Of a stretch of 64,000 nucleotides of DNA, positions 36,401 to 49,500 are shown piece after piece. The stretch comes from Calliopsis andreniformis (Eukaryota > Arthropoda > Insecta > Hymenoptera > Andrenidae). The position numbers and the translations under genes are program-made. Under the pieces are notes generated by a model, which had not been told where the DNA came from, searched no databases, and worked only from the letters and a program-made list of their open reading frames with translations. The DNA lies in NCBI RefSeq assembly GCF_051401765.1, contig NW_027480422.1, forward strand, positions 14,526,001 to 14,590,000. The letters are read 5' to 3'. Within the stretch, counting starts at the first letter, position 1; each line of letters begins with the position of its first letter.

Positions 36401-39022
36401 GATGTGGTTGAGCAACGCCCTAGAGTGAAGCCTAGATTGCCCGGAACGTAGAAGTGACCAGAACTTTCATACTGGTTGCAATTATTCGTTTTATACGATG
36501 GAAAAACTGTTGTGTTTATTTTGTATTTGGTGCTTCTGGCGTTGACTTCTTAGGCCCTAACTGTTGGATGTGGTGGACCAAAGCCCTAGAGTGAAGCCTA
36601 GGTTGCCCGGAACGTAGAAATGACCGTTACTTTTACACTGTTTGCAAATGTACATTATATAGCATGGAAAAGCTGTTGTATTTATATTGTATTTTATGCT
36701 TCTGGCGTTGACTTCTTAGGCCCTAACTATTTGATCCGGTGGAGCACCGCCCTGTAGTGAAGCCTAGGTTGCCCGGAACGTGGAAATGACCATAACTTTC
36801 ACACTGGTTTCAATTATTCGTTTTATACAATGGAAAAACTGTTCTATTTATTTTGTATTTTATGCTTCTGGCGATGACTTCTTAGGCCCTAACTATTCGA
36901 TCAGCTGGAGTAACGCCCTAGGGTGAAGCCTAGGTTGCCCGGAACGTAGAAATGTCCATAACTTTCATACGGGTTGCAATTATTCGTTATATACGATGGA
37001 AAAACTGTTGTACATATATCGTATTTTATGCTTCTGGCGTTGACTTCTTAGGCCCTAACTATTCGATCAGGTGGAGCAACGCCCTAGGGTGAAGCCTAGG
37101 TTGCCCGGAACGTAGAAATGACCATAACTTTCATACTGGTTGCAATTATTCGTTTTATACGATGGAAAAACTGTTGTACATATATCGTATTTTATGCTTC
37201 TGGCGTTGACTTCTTAGGCCCTAACTATTCGATCAGGTGGAGCAACGCCCTAGAGTGAAGCCTAGGTTGCCCGGAACGTAGAAATGGCCATAGCTTTCAC
37301 ACAGGTTGCAATTATTCCTGTTATACAAGTGAAAAACTGTTGTCTTCATATTGTATTTTATGCTTCTGGCGTTGGCTTCTTAGGCCCTAACTATTCGATC
37401 TGGTGGAGCAACGCCCTAGAGTGTAGCCTAGGTTGCCCGGAACGTAGAAATGACCATAACTTTCATACTGGTTGCAATTATTCGTTTTATACTATGGAAA
37501 AACTGTTGTATTTATTTTGTATTTGGTGCTTCTGGCGTTGACTTCTTAGGCCCTAACTGTTAGATGTGGAGGTCCAACGCCCTAGAGTGAAGCCTAGGTT
37601 GCCCGGAACGTAGAAATGACCATACCTTTCAGACTGGCTGCAATTATTCCTGTTATACGATGAAAAAAATGTTGTACTTTTATTGTATTTTATGCTTCAG
37701 GCGTTGACTTCTAAGGCCCTAACTATTCGATGTGGTGGCGCAACGCCCTTGAGCGAAGCCTAGGTTGCCGGGAACGTAAAAATGACCTGTACTTTCACAC
37801 TGGTTGCAATTATTTCTGTTATACGATGGAAAAACTGTTGTACTTATGTTGTATTTTATGCTTCTGGCGTCGAATTCTAAGTCCCTAACTATTCGATCTG
37901 TTGCAGCAACGCCCTAGAGTGAAGCCTAGGTCGCCCGAAACGTAGAAATGACCATTACTTTCACTCTGGTTGCAATTATTCCAGCTATACGATGGACAAA
38001 CTGTTGGATTTTGATTGTACTTTATACTTCTGGCGTTGACTTCTAAGGCCCTATGTATTCGATCTGGTGTAGTAATGCCTCAGAGTTAAGTCTAGGATGC
38101 CCGCAACGTAGAAATGGCTATGAATTTCACACTGGTTGCAATTATTCGTTTTATACGATGGAAAAACTGTTGTACATATATCGCATTTTATGCTTCTGGC
38201 GTTGACTTCTTAGGCCCTAACTATTCGATCAGGTGGATCAACGCCCTAGGGTGAAGCCTAGGTTGCGCGGAACGTAAAAATGACCTGTACTTTCACACTG
38301 GTTGCAATTATTCCTGTTATACGATGGAAAAACTGTTGTATTTATATTGTATTTTATGCTTCTGGCATTGACTTCTAAGGCCCTAGCTATTCGATATGGT
38401 TGAGCAACGCCCTAGAGTGAAGCCTAGATTGCCCAGAACGTAGAAATGACCATAGCTTTCATACTGGTTGCAATTATTCGTTTTATACGATGGGAAAACT
38501 GTTGTATTTATATTGCATTTTATGCTTCTGGCATTGACTTCTAAGGCCCTAACTATTCGATGTGGGGAAGCAACGTCCTAGAGAGAAGCCTAGGTTGCCC
38601 GGAACGTAGAAATGGCCATAGCTTTCACTCTGGTTGCAATTATTCGTTTTATACGATGTAAAAACTGTAGTATTAATTTTGTATTTGGTGCTTCTGGCGT
38701 TGACTTCTTAGACCCTAACTATTCGATCCGGTGAAGCAACGCCCTAGAGTCACGCCTAGGTTGCCCGGAATGTAGAAATGACCATCACTTTCACACTGGT
38801 TGCAATTATTCTTGTTATACGATGGAAAAACTGATGTATTTATTTTGTATTTTATGCTTCTGGCATTGACTTCTAAGGCCCTAGCTATTCCATCTGGTGG
38901 AGCAACGCCCTAGAGTGGAGCCTAGCTCGCCCGAAACGTAGAAATGACCATTACTTTCACTCTGGTTGCAATTATTCCAGCTATACGATGGACAAACTGT
39001 TGGATTTTGATTGTACTTTATA
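27416..39022 (+). repeat. 11.6-kb segmental duplication, copy 1
   Basis: About 70 monomers, repeated at 46,324-57,930 with a constant offset of 18,908 bp (114 monomers less 16). Checked at many points: 27,421; 28,801; 31,641; 33,301; 33,633; 35,080; 35,625; 37,284 and 38,941 all map with the same offset. By eye I found only a few substitutions over 11.6 kb: GGCGTTGAC/GGCTTTGAC near 30,067, AAATTACC/AAATGACC near 30,645, AGAAGTGACC/AGAAATGACC near 30,975 and GAGAAACGCC/GAGAAATGCC near 35,420. Both ends lie inside monomers. Internally it holds smaller duplications with offsets 3,651 (33,596 to 37,247) and 3,983 (34,189 to 38,172). Confidence 0.93.
33596..34158 (+). repeat. 0.56-kb internal duplication (pairs with 37,247-37,809)
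   Basis: Offset 3,651 bp, 22 monomers less 1 bp. Both copies carry the TATACAAGTGAAAAAC monomer with GTCTTCATATTG, the TATACTATGG monomer, GATGTGGAGGTCC, and GTGGCGCAACGCCCTTGAGCG. The 11.6-kb duplication carries the same pair to 52,504-53,066 and 56,155-56,717. Related single copies lie at 16,895, 44,078, 60,175 and 60,673, so this monomer pair is a recurring module. Confidence 0.8.
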
Positions 39023-42000
39023 CTTCGGGCGCTGACTTCTAAGGCACTAACGATTCGATCTGGTGGAGCACCGCCCTGTAGTGAAGCCTAGGTTGCCCGG
39101 AACGTAGAAATGACCTGTACTTTCACACTGGTTGCAGTTATTCCTGTTATACGATGGAAAAACTGTTGCGTTTTTATTGTATTTTATGCTTGTGTCGTTG
39201 AATTCTAAGTCCCTAACTATGCGATCTGGTGGAGAAACGCCCTACAGTTAAGCCTAGGTTGCCCGGAACGTAGAAATGACCTTTACATTCACACTGTCTG
39301 CAAATATACATTATATACGATAGAAAAACTGTTGTATCTATTTTGTATTTTATGCTTCTGGCGCTGACTTCTTAGGTCCTAGCTGTTGAATCTGGTGGAG
39401 CAACGCCCAGGCTTGAAGCCTAGGTTGCGCGGAACGTAGAAATGACCCTAACTTTCACACTGGTTTCAATTATACGTTTTATGCAATGGAAAAACTGTTG
39501 TATTTATTTTGTATTTGGTGCTTCTGTCGTTGATTTCTTAGGCCCTAACTATTGGATCTGGTGGACCAACGCCCTCGAGTGAACTCTAGGTTGCCCGGAA
39601 CGTGGTAGTGACCATCACTTTCACATTTGTTGCAATTATTCCCGTTATACGATGGAAAAACTGTTGTACTTTTATTGTATTGTATGCGTCTGGAGTTGTT
39701 TTCTAAGGCCCCAACTATTCGACCTGGTAGAGCAACGCCCTAGAGTGAAGTCTAGCTTGCACGCAACGTAGAAATGCCCATTTCTTTCACACTGGTTGTA
39801 ATTATTCCTGTTATACGATGGAATAACTGCTCTATTTTTATTTTATTTTATGCTTCTGGCGTTGACTTCTAAGGCCCTAGCTATTCGATCTGTTGGAGCA
39901 ACGCCCAAGAGTGAAACCTAGGTTGCGCGGAACGTAGAAACGTCCATTTCTTTTACACTGGTTGTAATTATTCCTGTTATACGATGGAATAACTGCTCTA
40001 TTTTTATTTTATTTTATGCTTCTGGCGTTGACTTCTAAGGCCCTAGCTATTCGATGTGGTGGAGCAACGCCCAAGAGTGAAACCTAGGTTGCGCGGAACG
40101 TAGAAACGTCCATTACTTTCACACTGGTTGCAATTACTCCTTTTATACGATGGAAAAACTGTTGTATTTTTATTGTATTTTATGCTTCTGGCGTTGACTT
40201 CTAAGTCCCTAACTATTCGGTCTGGTGGAGCAACGCCCTAGAGCGAAACCTAGGTTGCCCGGAACGTAGAAATGACCTGTACTTTCACACTGATTGCAAT
40301 TATTCCTGTTATACGATGGAAAAACTGTTGAATTTTTATTGTACTTTATGTTTCTGGCGTTAAATTCTAAGTCCCTAGCTATACGATCTGGTGGAGCAAC
40401 GACCTACAGTTAAGCCTAGGTTGCCCAGAACGTAGAAATGACACTAACTTTCATACTGGTTGCAAATATTCGCTTTATACGATGGAAAAACTCTTGTATT
40501 TATACTGTACTTTATGCGTCTGGCGTTGACTTATAAGGCCCTAACTATTCGATGTGGTGGAGCAACGCCCTGGAGCAAAACCTAGGTTGCACGTCACGTA
40601 GAAATGACCATAACTTTCACACTGGTTGCAATTATCCTTTTTATACGATGGAAAAGCTGTTGTATTTATATTGTATTTTGTGCTTCTGGCGTTGAATTCG
40701 TAGGACCTAACTATTCCATCTGGTGTGGCAACGCCATAGAGTGAAGCCTAGGTTGCCCGGAACGTAGAAATGACCATTACTTTCACAATGGTTGCAATTA
40801 TTCTTTTTATATGATGAAAAAACTGTTGTATTTTAATTGTATTTTATGCGTCTGTAGTTGTTTTCTAAGGCCCTAACTATTCGACCTGGTGGAGCAACGC
40901 CCTAGAGTGAAGCCTAGGTTGCACGGAAAGTAGAACTGCCCATTACATTCACACTGGTTGTAATTATACCTGTTATACGATGGAATAACTGTCGGGTTTG
41001 TATTGTATTTTATGCTTCGGGCGTTGACTTCTAAGGCCCTAACTATTGGATCTGGTGGAGCAACGCCCTAGAGTGAAGCCTAGGTTGCCCGGAACGTAAA
41101 CATGACCATATCTTTCACACTGTTTGCAATTATTCCTGTTATACGATGGAAAAACTATTGTATTTATATCGTATTTTATGCTTCTCGCGTTGACTTCTAT
41201 GGCCGTAGCCATTCGATGTGGTGGAGCAACGCCCTAGAGTGAAGTCTAGGTTGCCCGGAACATAGAAAAGACCATTACCTTCACACTGGTTGCAATTACT
41301 CCTGTTATGCGATGGAAAAAAACTGCTGCATCTTCATTGTATTTTATGCTTCGGGCGCTGACTTCTAAGGCCCTAGCTCTTCGATCTGGTGGAGCAATGC
41401 CTCAGAGTTAAGTCTAGGATGCCCGGAACATAGAAAAGAAAATTACCATCACACTGGTTGCAATTATTCCTGTTATGCGATGGAAAAACTGTTGCATCTT
41501 TATTGTATTTTATGGTTCGGGCGCTGACTTATAAGAACCTAAATATTCGATCTGGTGGAGCAACGCCCTAGAGTGTGGCCGAGGTTGCCCGGAACGTAGA
41601 AATGACCATAACTTTCACACTCGTTGCAAATATACATTATGTACGACGGAAAAGCTTTGTATCTATATTGTATTTTATGCTTCTGGCGTTGACTTCTTAG
41701 GCCCTAACTATTTGATCTGGTGGAGCACCGAACTGTAGTGAAGCCTAGGTTGTCCGATGCCTAGAAAAGACCATTACTTTCACACTGTTTGAAATTATTC
41801 ATTTTATACGATGGAAAAACTGTTGTACTTTTATTGTATTTTATGCTTCTGGAGTTGACTTCTTAGGCCCTAACTATTCGATCTGGTGGAACAAATCCGT
41901 AGAGTGAAGCCTAGGTTGCCCGGAACGTAGAAATGACAATAACTTTCACACTGTTTGCGATTATTCATTCTATACGATTGTAAAAATGTTGTATTTTATA

Positions 42001-42506
42001 CATCTGGCGTTGAATTCTAAGATCCTAGCTATTCGACCTGGTGGAGCAACGCCCTAGAGTGAAGCCTAGGTACCCGGAACGTAGAAATGACCAGTACTTT
42101 CACACTGGTTGCAGTTATTCCTGTTATACAATGGAAAAACTGTTGCTTTTTTATTGTATTTTATGCTTCTGGCGTTGTATTCAAAGTCCCTAACTATTCG
42201 ATCTGATGGAGCAACGCCCTGGAGTTAAGCCAAGGTTGCCCGGAACGTAGAAATGACCATAACTTTCACACTGGTTGCAATTATTCGTTCTATCCAATGG
42301 AAAAACTGTTCTATTAATTTTGTATTTTATGCTTCGGGCGTTGACTTCTAAGGCCCTAACTATTTGATCTGGTGGAGCAACGCCCTAGAGTGAAGCCTAG
42401 GTTGCCCGGAACGTAGAAATGACCATTACCTTCACACTGTTTGCGATTATTCATTTTATACGATGGTAAAACTGTTGTATTTATTTTGTATTTTATGCTT
42501 CTGGCT
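39023..42506 (+). repeat. 3.5-kb segment, copy 2 (pairs with 23,931-27,414)
   Basis: Begins at a junction inside a monomer: TTTATACTTC from the end of the 11.6-kb block runs straight into GGGCGCTGACTTC. From here the sequence follows 23,931-27,414 with offset 15,092. The duplicated block downstream (58,097 onward) keeps one extra 166-bp monomer at this place (57,931-58,096), so the join here skips exactly one monomer. The 2-bp insertion and the 2-bp and 11-bp deletions of the upstream copy are all present (about 41,314, 41,651 and 41,987). Confidence 0.9.
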
Positions 42507-44450
42507 TTGACTTCTAAGGCCCTAGCTATTCCATCTGGTGGAGCAACGCCCTAGTGTGGAGCCTAGGTCGCCCGGAACGTGGAAATGACCATTACTTTCA
42601 CTCTGGTTGCAATTATTCGTTTTATACGATGGAAAAACTGTTGTATTAATTTGGAATTTGGTGCTTCTGGCGTTGACTTCTTAGGCCCTAACTATTCGAT
42701 GTGGTTGAGCAACGCCCTAGAGTGAAGCCTAGATTGCCCGGAACGTTGAAATGACCATAACTTTCATACTGGTAGCAATTATTCGTTTTATAGTATAGAA
42801 AAACTGTTGTATTTATATTGTATTTTATGCTTCAGCGTTCACTTCCTAGGCCCTAACTATTCGCTCTGGTGGAACAACGCCCTAGGGTGATGCCTAGGTT
42901 GCCCGGATCGTAGAAATGACCATTACTTGCACACTGGTGGCAATTATTCGTTTCATACGATGGAAAAACTGTTGTATTTATTTTGTATTTGGTACTTCTG
43001 GCGTCGACTTCTAAGGCCCTAACTATTCGATGTGGTTGAGCAACGCCCTAGAGTGAAGCCTAGATTGCCCGGAACGTAGAAATGACCAGAACTTTCATAC
43101 TGGTTGCTATTATTCGTTTTATACGATGGAAAAACTGTTGTGTTTATTTTGTATTTGGTGCTTCTGGCGTTGACTTCTTAGGCCCTAACTGTTGGATGTG
43201 GTGGACCAGAGCCCTAGAGTGAAGCCTAGGTTGCCCGGAACGTAGAAATGACCGTTACTTTTACACTGTTTGCAAATGTACATTATATACCATGGGAAAG
43301 CTGTTGTATTTATATTGTATTTTATGCTTCTGGCGTTGACTTCTTAGGCCCTAACTATTTGATCCGGTGGAGCACCGCCCTGTAGTGAAGCCTAGGTTGG
43401 CCGGAACGTGGAAATGACCATAACTTTCACACTGGTTTCAATTATTCGTTTTATACAATGGAAAAACTGTTCTATTTATTTTGTATTTTATGCTTCGGGC
43501 GTTGACTTCTATGGCCCTAACTATTCGATCTGGTGGAGCAACGCCCTAGAATGAAGCCTAGGTTGCCCGGAACGTAGAAATGACCATTACCTTCACACTG
43601 TTTGCGATTATTCATTTTATACGATGGTAAAACTGTTGTATTTATTTTGTATTTTATGCTTCTGGCATTGACTTCTATGGCCCTAGCTATTCCATCTGGT
43701 GGAGCAACGCCCTAGAGTGGAGCCTAGGTCGCCCGAAACGTGGAAATGACCATTACTTTCACTTTGGTTGCAATTATTCCAGCTGTACGATGGACAAACT
43801 GTTGGATTTTTATTGTACTTTATGCTTCAGGCGTTGACTTCTTAGGCCCTAACTATTCGCTCTGGTGGAACAACGCCCTAGGGTGAAGCCTAGGTTGCCC
43901 GGAACGTAGAAATGGCCATAGCTTTCACACTGGTTGCAATTATTCCTGCTATACATGTGAAAAACTGTTGTATTTATATTGTACTTTATGCTTGTGGCGT
44001 TGACTTCTTAGGCCCTAACTATTCGATATGGTTGAGCAACGCCCTAGAGTGAAGCCTAGGTTGCCCGGAACGTAGAAATGGCCATAGCTTTCACACTGGT
44101 TGCAATTATTCCTGTTATACAAGTGAAAAACTGTTGTCTTCATATTGTATTTTATGCTTCTGGCGTTGGCTTCTTAGGCCCTAACTATTCGATCTGGTGG
44201 AGCAACGCCCTAGAGTGTAGCCTAGGTTGCCCGGAACGTAGAAATGACCATAACTTTCATACTGGTTGCAATTATTCGTTTTATACTATGGAAAAACTGT
44301 TGTATTTATTTTGTATTTGGTGCTTCTGGCGTTGACTTCTTAGGCCCTAACTGTTAGATGTGGAGGTCCAACGCCCTAGAGTGAAGCCTAGGTTGCCCGG
44401 AACGTAGAAATGACCATATCTTTCAGACTGGTTGCAATTATTCCTGTTAT
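42507..44450 (+). repeat. Replacement patch inside the 15,092-bp-spaced copy
   Basis: On both sides the sequence follows 23.9-31.5 kb with offset 15,092, but this stretch of nearly 2 kb does not. Instead 42,368-43,908 matches 14,355-15,895 (offset 28,013, sharing TTAATTTGGAATTTGG). Bases 43,914-44,275 match 16,731-17,092 (offset 27,183, sharing TATACATGTG and TATACAAGTG). The offset before and after the patch is the same to the base, so the replaced and replacing stretches are equal in length. The right edge is soft, between about 44.4 and 44.53 kb, because neighbouring monomers are alike. Confidence 0.75.
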
Positions 44451-46562
44451 ACGATGAAAAAAATGTTGTACTTTTATTGTATTTTATGCTTCAGGCGTTG
44501 ACTTCTAAGGCCCTAACTATTCGATGTGGTGGAGCAACGCCCTTGAGCGAAGCCTAGGTTGCACGGAACGTAAAAATGACCTGCACTTTCACACTGGTTG
44601 TAATTATTCCTGTTATACGATGGAAAAGCTGTTGTACTTATGTTGTATTTTATGCTTCTGGCGTCGAATTCTAAGTCCCTAACTATTCGATCTGGTGGAG
44701 CAACGCCCTAGAGTGAAGCCTAGGTTGCCCGGAACGTAGAAATGAGCGTTACTTTCACACTGTTTGCAAATGTACATTATATACGATGGAAAAGCTGTTG
44801 TATTTATATTGTATTTTATGCTTCTGTCGCTGACTTCTTAGGCCCTAACTATTTGATCTGGTGGAGCTCCGCCCTGTAGTGAAGCCTAGGTTGCCCGGAG
44901 CGCAGAAATGACCATAACTTTCACACTGGCTTCAATTATTCGTTTTATACAATGGAAAAACTGTTCTATTCATTTTGTATTTTATGCTTCGGGCGTTGAC
45001 TTCTATGGCCCTAACTATTCGATCTGGTGGAGCAACGCCCTAGAGTGAAGCCTAGGTTGCCCGGAACGTAGAAATGACGATTACCTTCACACTGTTTGCG
45101 ATTATTCATTTTATACGATGGTAAAACTGTTGTATTTATTTTGTATTTTATGTTTCTGGCGTTGACTTCTTAGGCCGTAACTATTCGATCAGGTGGAGCA
45201 ACGCCCTAGGGTGAAGCCTAGGTTGCCCGGAACGTAGAAATGACCATAACTTTCATACTGGTAGCAATTATTCGTTCTATAGTATGGAAAAACTGTTGTA
45301 TTTATATTGTATTTTATGCTTCAGCGTTCACTTCCTAGGCCCTAACTATTCGCTCTGGTGGAACAACGCCCTAGGGTGATGCCTAGGTTGCCCGGATCGT
45401 AGAAATGACCATTACTTGCACACTGGTTGCAATTATTCGTTTTATACGATGGACAAAATGTTGTATTTATATTGTATTTTATGCTTCAGGCGTTGACTTC
45501 TTAGGCCCTAACTATTCGATGTGGTTGAGCAACGACCTAGAGTGAAGCCTAGGTTGCCCGGAACGTAGAAATGACCATAACTTTCATACTGGTTGCAATT
45601 ATTCGTTTTATACGATGGAAAAACTGTTGTATTTATATTGTATTTTATGCTTCAGGCGTTGACTTCTTAGGCCCTAACTATTCGCTCTGGTGGAACAAAG
45701 CCCTAGGGTGAAGCCTAGGTTGCACGGAACGTAGAAATGACCATTACCTTCACACTGCTTGCGATTATTCATTTTATACGATGGTAAAACTGTTGTACAT
45801 ATATCGTATTTTATGTTTCTGGCGTTGACTTCTTAGGCCCTAACGACTCGATCAGGTGGAGCACCGCCCTGTAGTGAAGTCTAGGTTGCCCGGAACGTAG
45901 AAGTGACCATTACTTCCACACTGTTTGCTGTTATTCATATTATACAGTGGAAAAACTGTTGTATTTATATTGTATTTTATGCTTCTGGCATTGACTTCTA
46001 AGGCCCTAACTATTCGATGTGGTTGAGCAACGCCCTAGAGTGAAGCCTAGATTGCCCGGAACGTAGAAATGACCATTACCTTCACACTGTTTGCGATTAT
46101 TCATTTTATACGATGGTAAAACTGTTGTATTTATTTGATATTTTATGCTTCTGGCATTGACTTCTAAGGCCCTAGCTATTCCATCTGGTGGAGCAACGCC
46201 CTAGGGTGAAGCCTAGGTTGCCCGGAACGTAGAAATGACCATTACCTTCACACTGTTTGCGATTATTGATTTTATACGATGGTAAAACTGTTGTACATAT
46301 ATCGTATTTTATGCTTCTGGCGTTGACTTCTTAGGCCCTAACTATTCGATCAGCTGGAGTAACGCCCTAGGGCGAAGCCTAGGTTGCCCGGAACGTAGAA
46401 ATGACCATAACTTTCATACGGGTTGCAATTATTCGTTTTATACGATGGAAAAACTGTTGTATTAATTTTGTGTTTGGTGCTTCAGGCGTTGACTTCTTAG
46501 GCCCTAACTATTCGCCCTGGTGGAACAACGCCCTAGGGTGAAGCCTAGGTTGCCCGGAACGT
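44451..46562 (+). repeat. 2.1-kb segment matching about 29,359-31,470
   Basis: Offset 15,092 again, the same as 39,023-42,506. Markers: GCACGGAACGTAAAAATGACC, GAGCGTTACTTTCAC, GGAGCTCCGCCCTG, CGGAGCGCAG, TATAGTATGG, TAACGACTCG and ATTTGATATTTTATG. The end overlaps the start of the second 11.6-kb copy: 46,324-46,562 matches both 31,232-31,470 (offset 15,092) and 27,416-27,654 (offset 18,908). This shared stretch of about 240 bp, ATCAGCTGGAGTAACGCCC and onward, is the likely crossover site that generated the large duplication. Confidence 0.8.
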
Positions 46563-49500
46563 AGAAATGACCATTACCTTCACACTGCTTGCGATTATCG
46601 ATTTTATACGATGGTAAAACTGCTGTACATATATCGTATTTTATGTTTCTGGCGTTGACTTCTTAGTCCCTAACTATTCGATCAGGTGGATCACCGCCCT
46701 GTAGTGAAGCCTAGGTTGCCCGGAACGTAGAAGTGACCATTACTTCCACACTGTTTGCAATTATTCATATTATACAGTGGAAAAACTGTTGTATTTATAT
46801 TGTATTTTATGCTTCTGGCATTGACTTCTAAGGCCCTAACTATTCGATGTGGTTGAGCAACGCCCTACAGTGAAGCCTAGATTGCCCGGAACGTAGAAAT
46901 GACCATTACCTTCACACTGTTTGCGATTATTCATTTTATACGATGGTAAAACTGTTGTATTTATTTTGTATTTTATGGTTCTGGCATTGACTTCTAAGGT
47001 CCTAGCTATTCCATCTGGTGGAGCAACGCCCTAGAGTGGAGCCTAGGTCGCCCGAAACGTGGAAATGACCATTACTTTCACTCTGGTTGCAATTATTCCA
47101 GCTGTACGATGGACAAACTGTTGGATTTTGATTGTACTTTATGCTTCAGGCGTTGACTTCTTAGGCCCTAACTATTCGCTCTGGTGGAACAACGCCCTAG
47201 GGTGAAGTCTGGGTTGCCCGGAACGTAGAAATGACCATTACCTTCACACTGTATGCGATTATTGATTTTATACGATGGTAAAACTGTTGTACATATATCG
47301 TATTTTATGCTTCTGGCGTTGACTTCTTAGGCCCTAACTATTCGATCAACTGGAGTAACGCCCTAGGGTGAAGCCTAGGTTGCCCGGAACGTAGAAATGA
47401 CCATATCTTTCAGACTGGTTGCAATTATTCCTGTTATACGATGGGAAAACTGTTGTACTTATGTTGTATTTTATGCTTCTGGCGCCGAATTCTAAGTCCC
47501 TAACTATTGGATCTGGTGGAGCAACGCCCTAGAGTGAAGCCTAGGTTGCCCGGAACGTAGAAATGACCGTTACTTTCACACTGTTTGCAAATGTACATTA
47601 TATACGATGGAAAAGCTGTTGTATTTATATTGTCTTTTATGTTTCTGGCGTTGACTTCTTAGGCCCTAACTATTCGATCAGGTGGAGCAACGCCCTAGGG
47701 TGAAGCCTAGGTTGCCCGGAACGTAGAAATGACCATAACTTTCATACTGGTTGCAATTATTCGTTTTATACGATGGAAAAACTGTTGTATTAATTTTTTA
47801 TTTGGTGCTTCTGGCGTTGACTTCTTAGGCCCTAACTATTCGATGTGGTTGAGCAACGCCCTAGAGTGAAGCCTAGATTGCCCGGAACGTTGAAATGACC
47901 ATAACTTTCATACAGGTAGCAATTATTCGTTTTATAGGATGGAAAAACTGTTGTATTTATATTGTATTTTATGCTTCAGCGTTCACTTCCTAGGCCCTAA
48001 CTATTCGCTCTGGTGGAACTACGCCCTAGGGTGATGCCTAGGTTGCCCGGATCGTAGAAATGACCATTACTTGCACACTGGTTGCAATTATTCGTTTCAT
48101 ACGATGGAAAAACTGTTGTATTTATTTTGTATTTGGTGCTTCTGGCGTTGACTTCGTAGGCCCTAACTGTTAGATGTGGAGGACCACAGCCCTAGAGTGA
48201 AGCCTAGGTTGCCCGGAACGTAGAAATGACCATATCTTTCAGACTGGTTGCAATTATTCCTGTTATACGATGAAAAAAATGTTGTATTTTTATTGTATTT
48301 AATGCTTCAGGCGTTGACTTCTAAGGCCCTAACTATTCGATGTGGTGGAGCAACGCCCTTGAGCGAAGCCTAGGTTGCACGGAACGTAAAAATGACCTGC
48401 ACTTTCACACTGGTTGTAATTATTCCTGTTATACGATGGAAAAGCTGTTGTACTTATGTTGTATTTTATGCTTCTGGCGTCGAATTCTAAGTCCCTAACT
48501 ATTCGATCTGGTGGAGCAACGCCCTAGAGTGAAGCCTAGGTTGCCCGGAACGTAGAAATGAGCGTTACTTTCACACTGTTTGCAAATGTACATTATATAC
48601 GATGGAAAAGCTGTTGTATTTATATTGTATTTTATGCTTCTGTCGCTGACTTCTTAGGCCCTAACTATTTGATCTGGTGGAGCTCCGCCCTGTAGTGAAG
48701 CCTAGGTTGCCCGGAGCGCAGAAATGACCATAACTTTCACACTGGCTTCAATTATTCGTTTTATACAATGGAAAAACTGTTCTATTCATTTTGTATTTTA
48801 TGCTTCGGGCGTTGACTTCTATGGCCCTAACTATTCGATCTGGTGGAGCAACGCCCTAGAGTGAAGCCTAGGTTGCCCGGAACGTAGAAATGACGATTAC
48901 CTTCACACTGTTTGCGATTATTCATTTTATACGATGGTAAAACTGTTGTATTTATTTTGTATTTTATGTTTCTGGCTTTGACTTCTTAGGCCGTAACTAT
49001 TCGATCAGGTGGAGCAACGCCCTAGGGTGAAGCCTAGGTTGCCCGGAACGTAGAAATGACCATAACTTTCATACTGGTAGCAATTATTCGTTCTATAGTA
49101 TGGAAAAACTGTTGTATTTATTTTGTATTTTATGCTTCAGCGTTCACTTCCTAGGCCCTAACTATTCGCTCTGGTGGAACAACGCCCTAGGGTGATGCCT
49201 AGGTTGCCCGGATCGTAGAAATGACCATTACTTGCACACTGGTTGCAATTATTCGTTTTATACGATGGACAAAATGTTGTATTTATATTGTATTTTATGC
49301 TTCAGGCGTTGACTTCTTAGGCCCTAACTATTCGATGTGGTTGAGCAACGACCTAGAGTGAAGCCTAGGTTGCCCGGAACGTAGAAATGACCATAACTTT
49401 CATACTGGTTGCAATTATTCGTTTTATACGATGGAAAAACTGTTGTATTTATATTGTATTTTATGCTTCAGGCGTTGACTTCTTAGGCCCTAACTATTCG

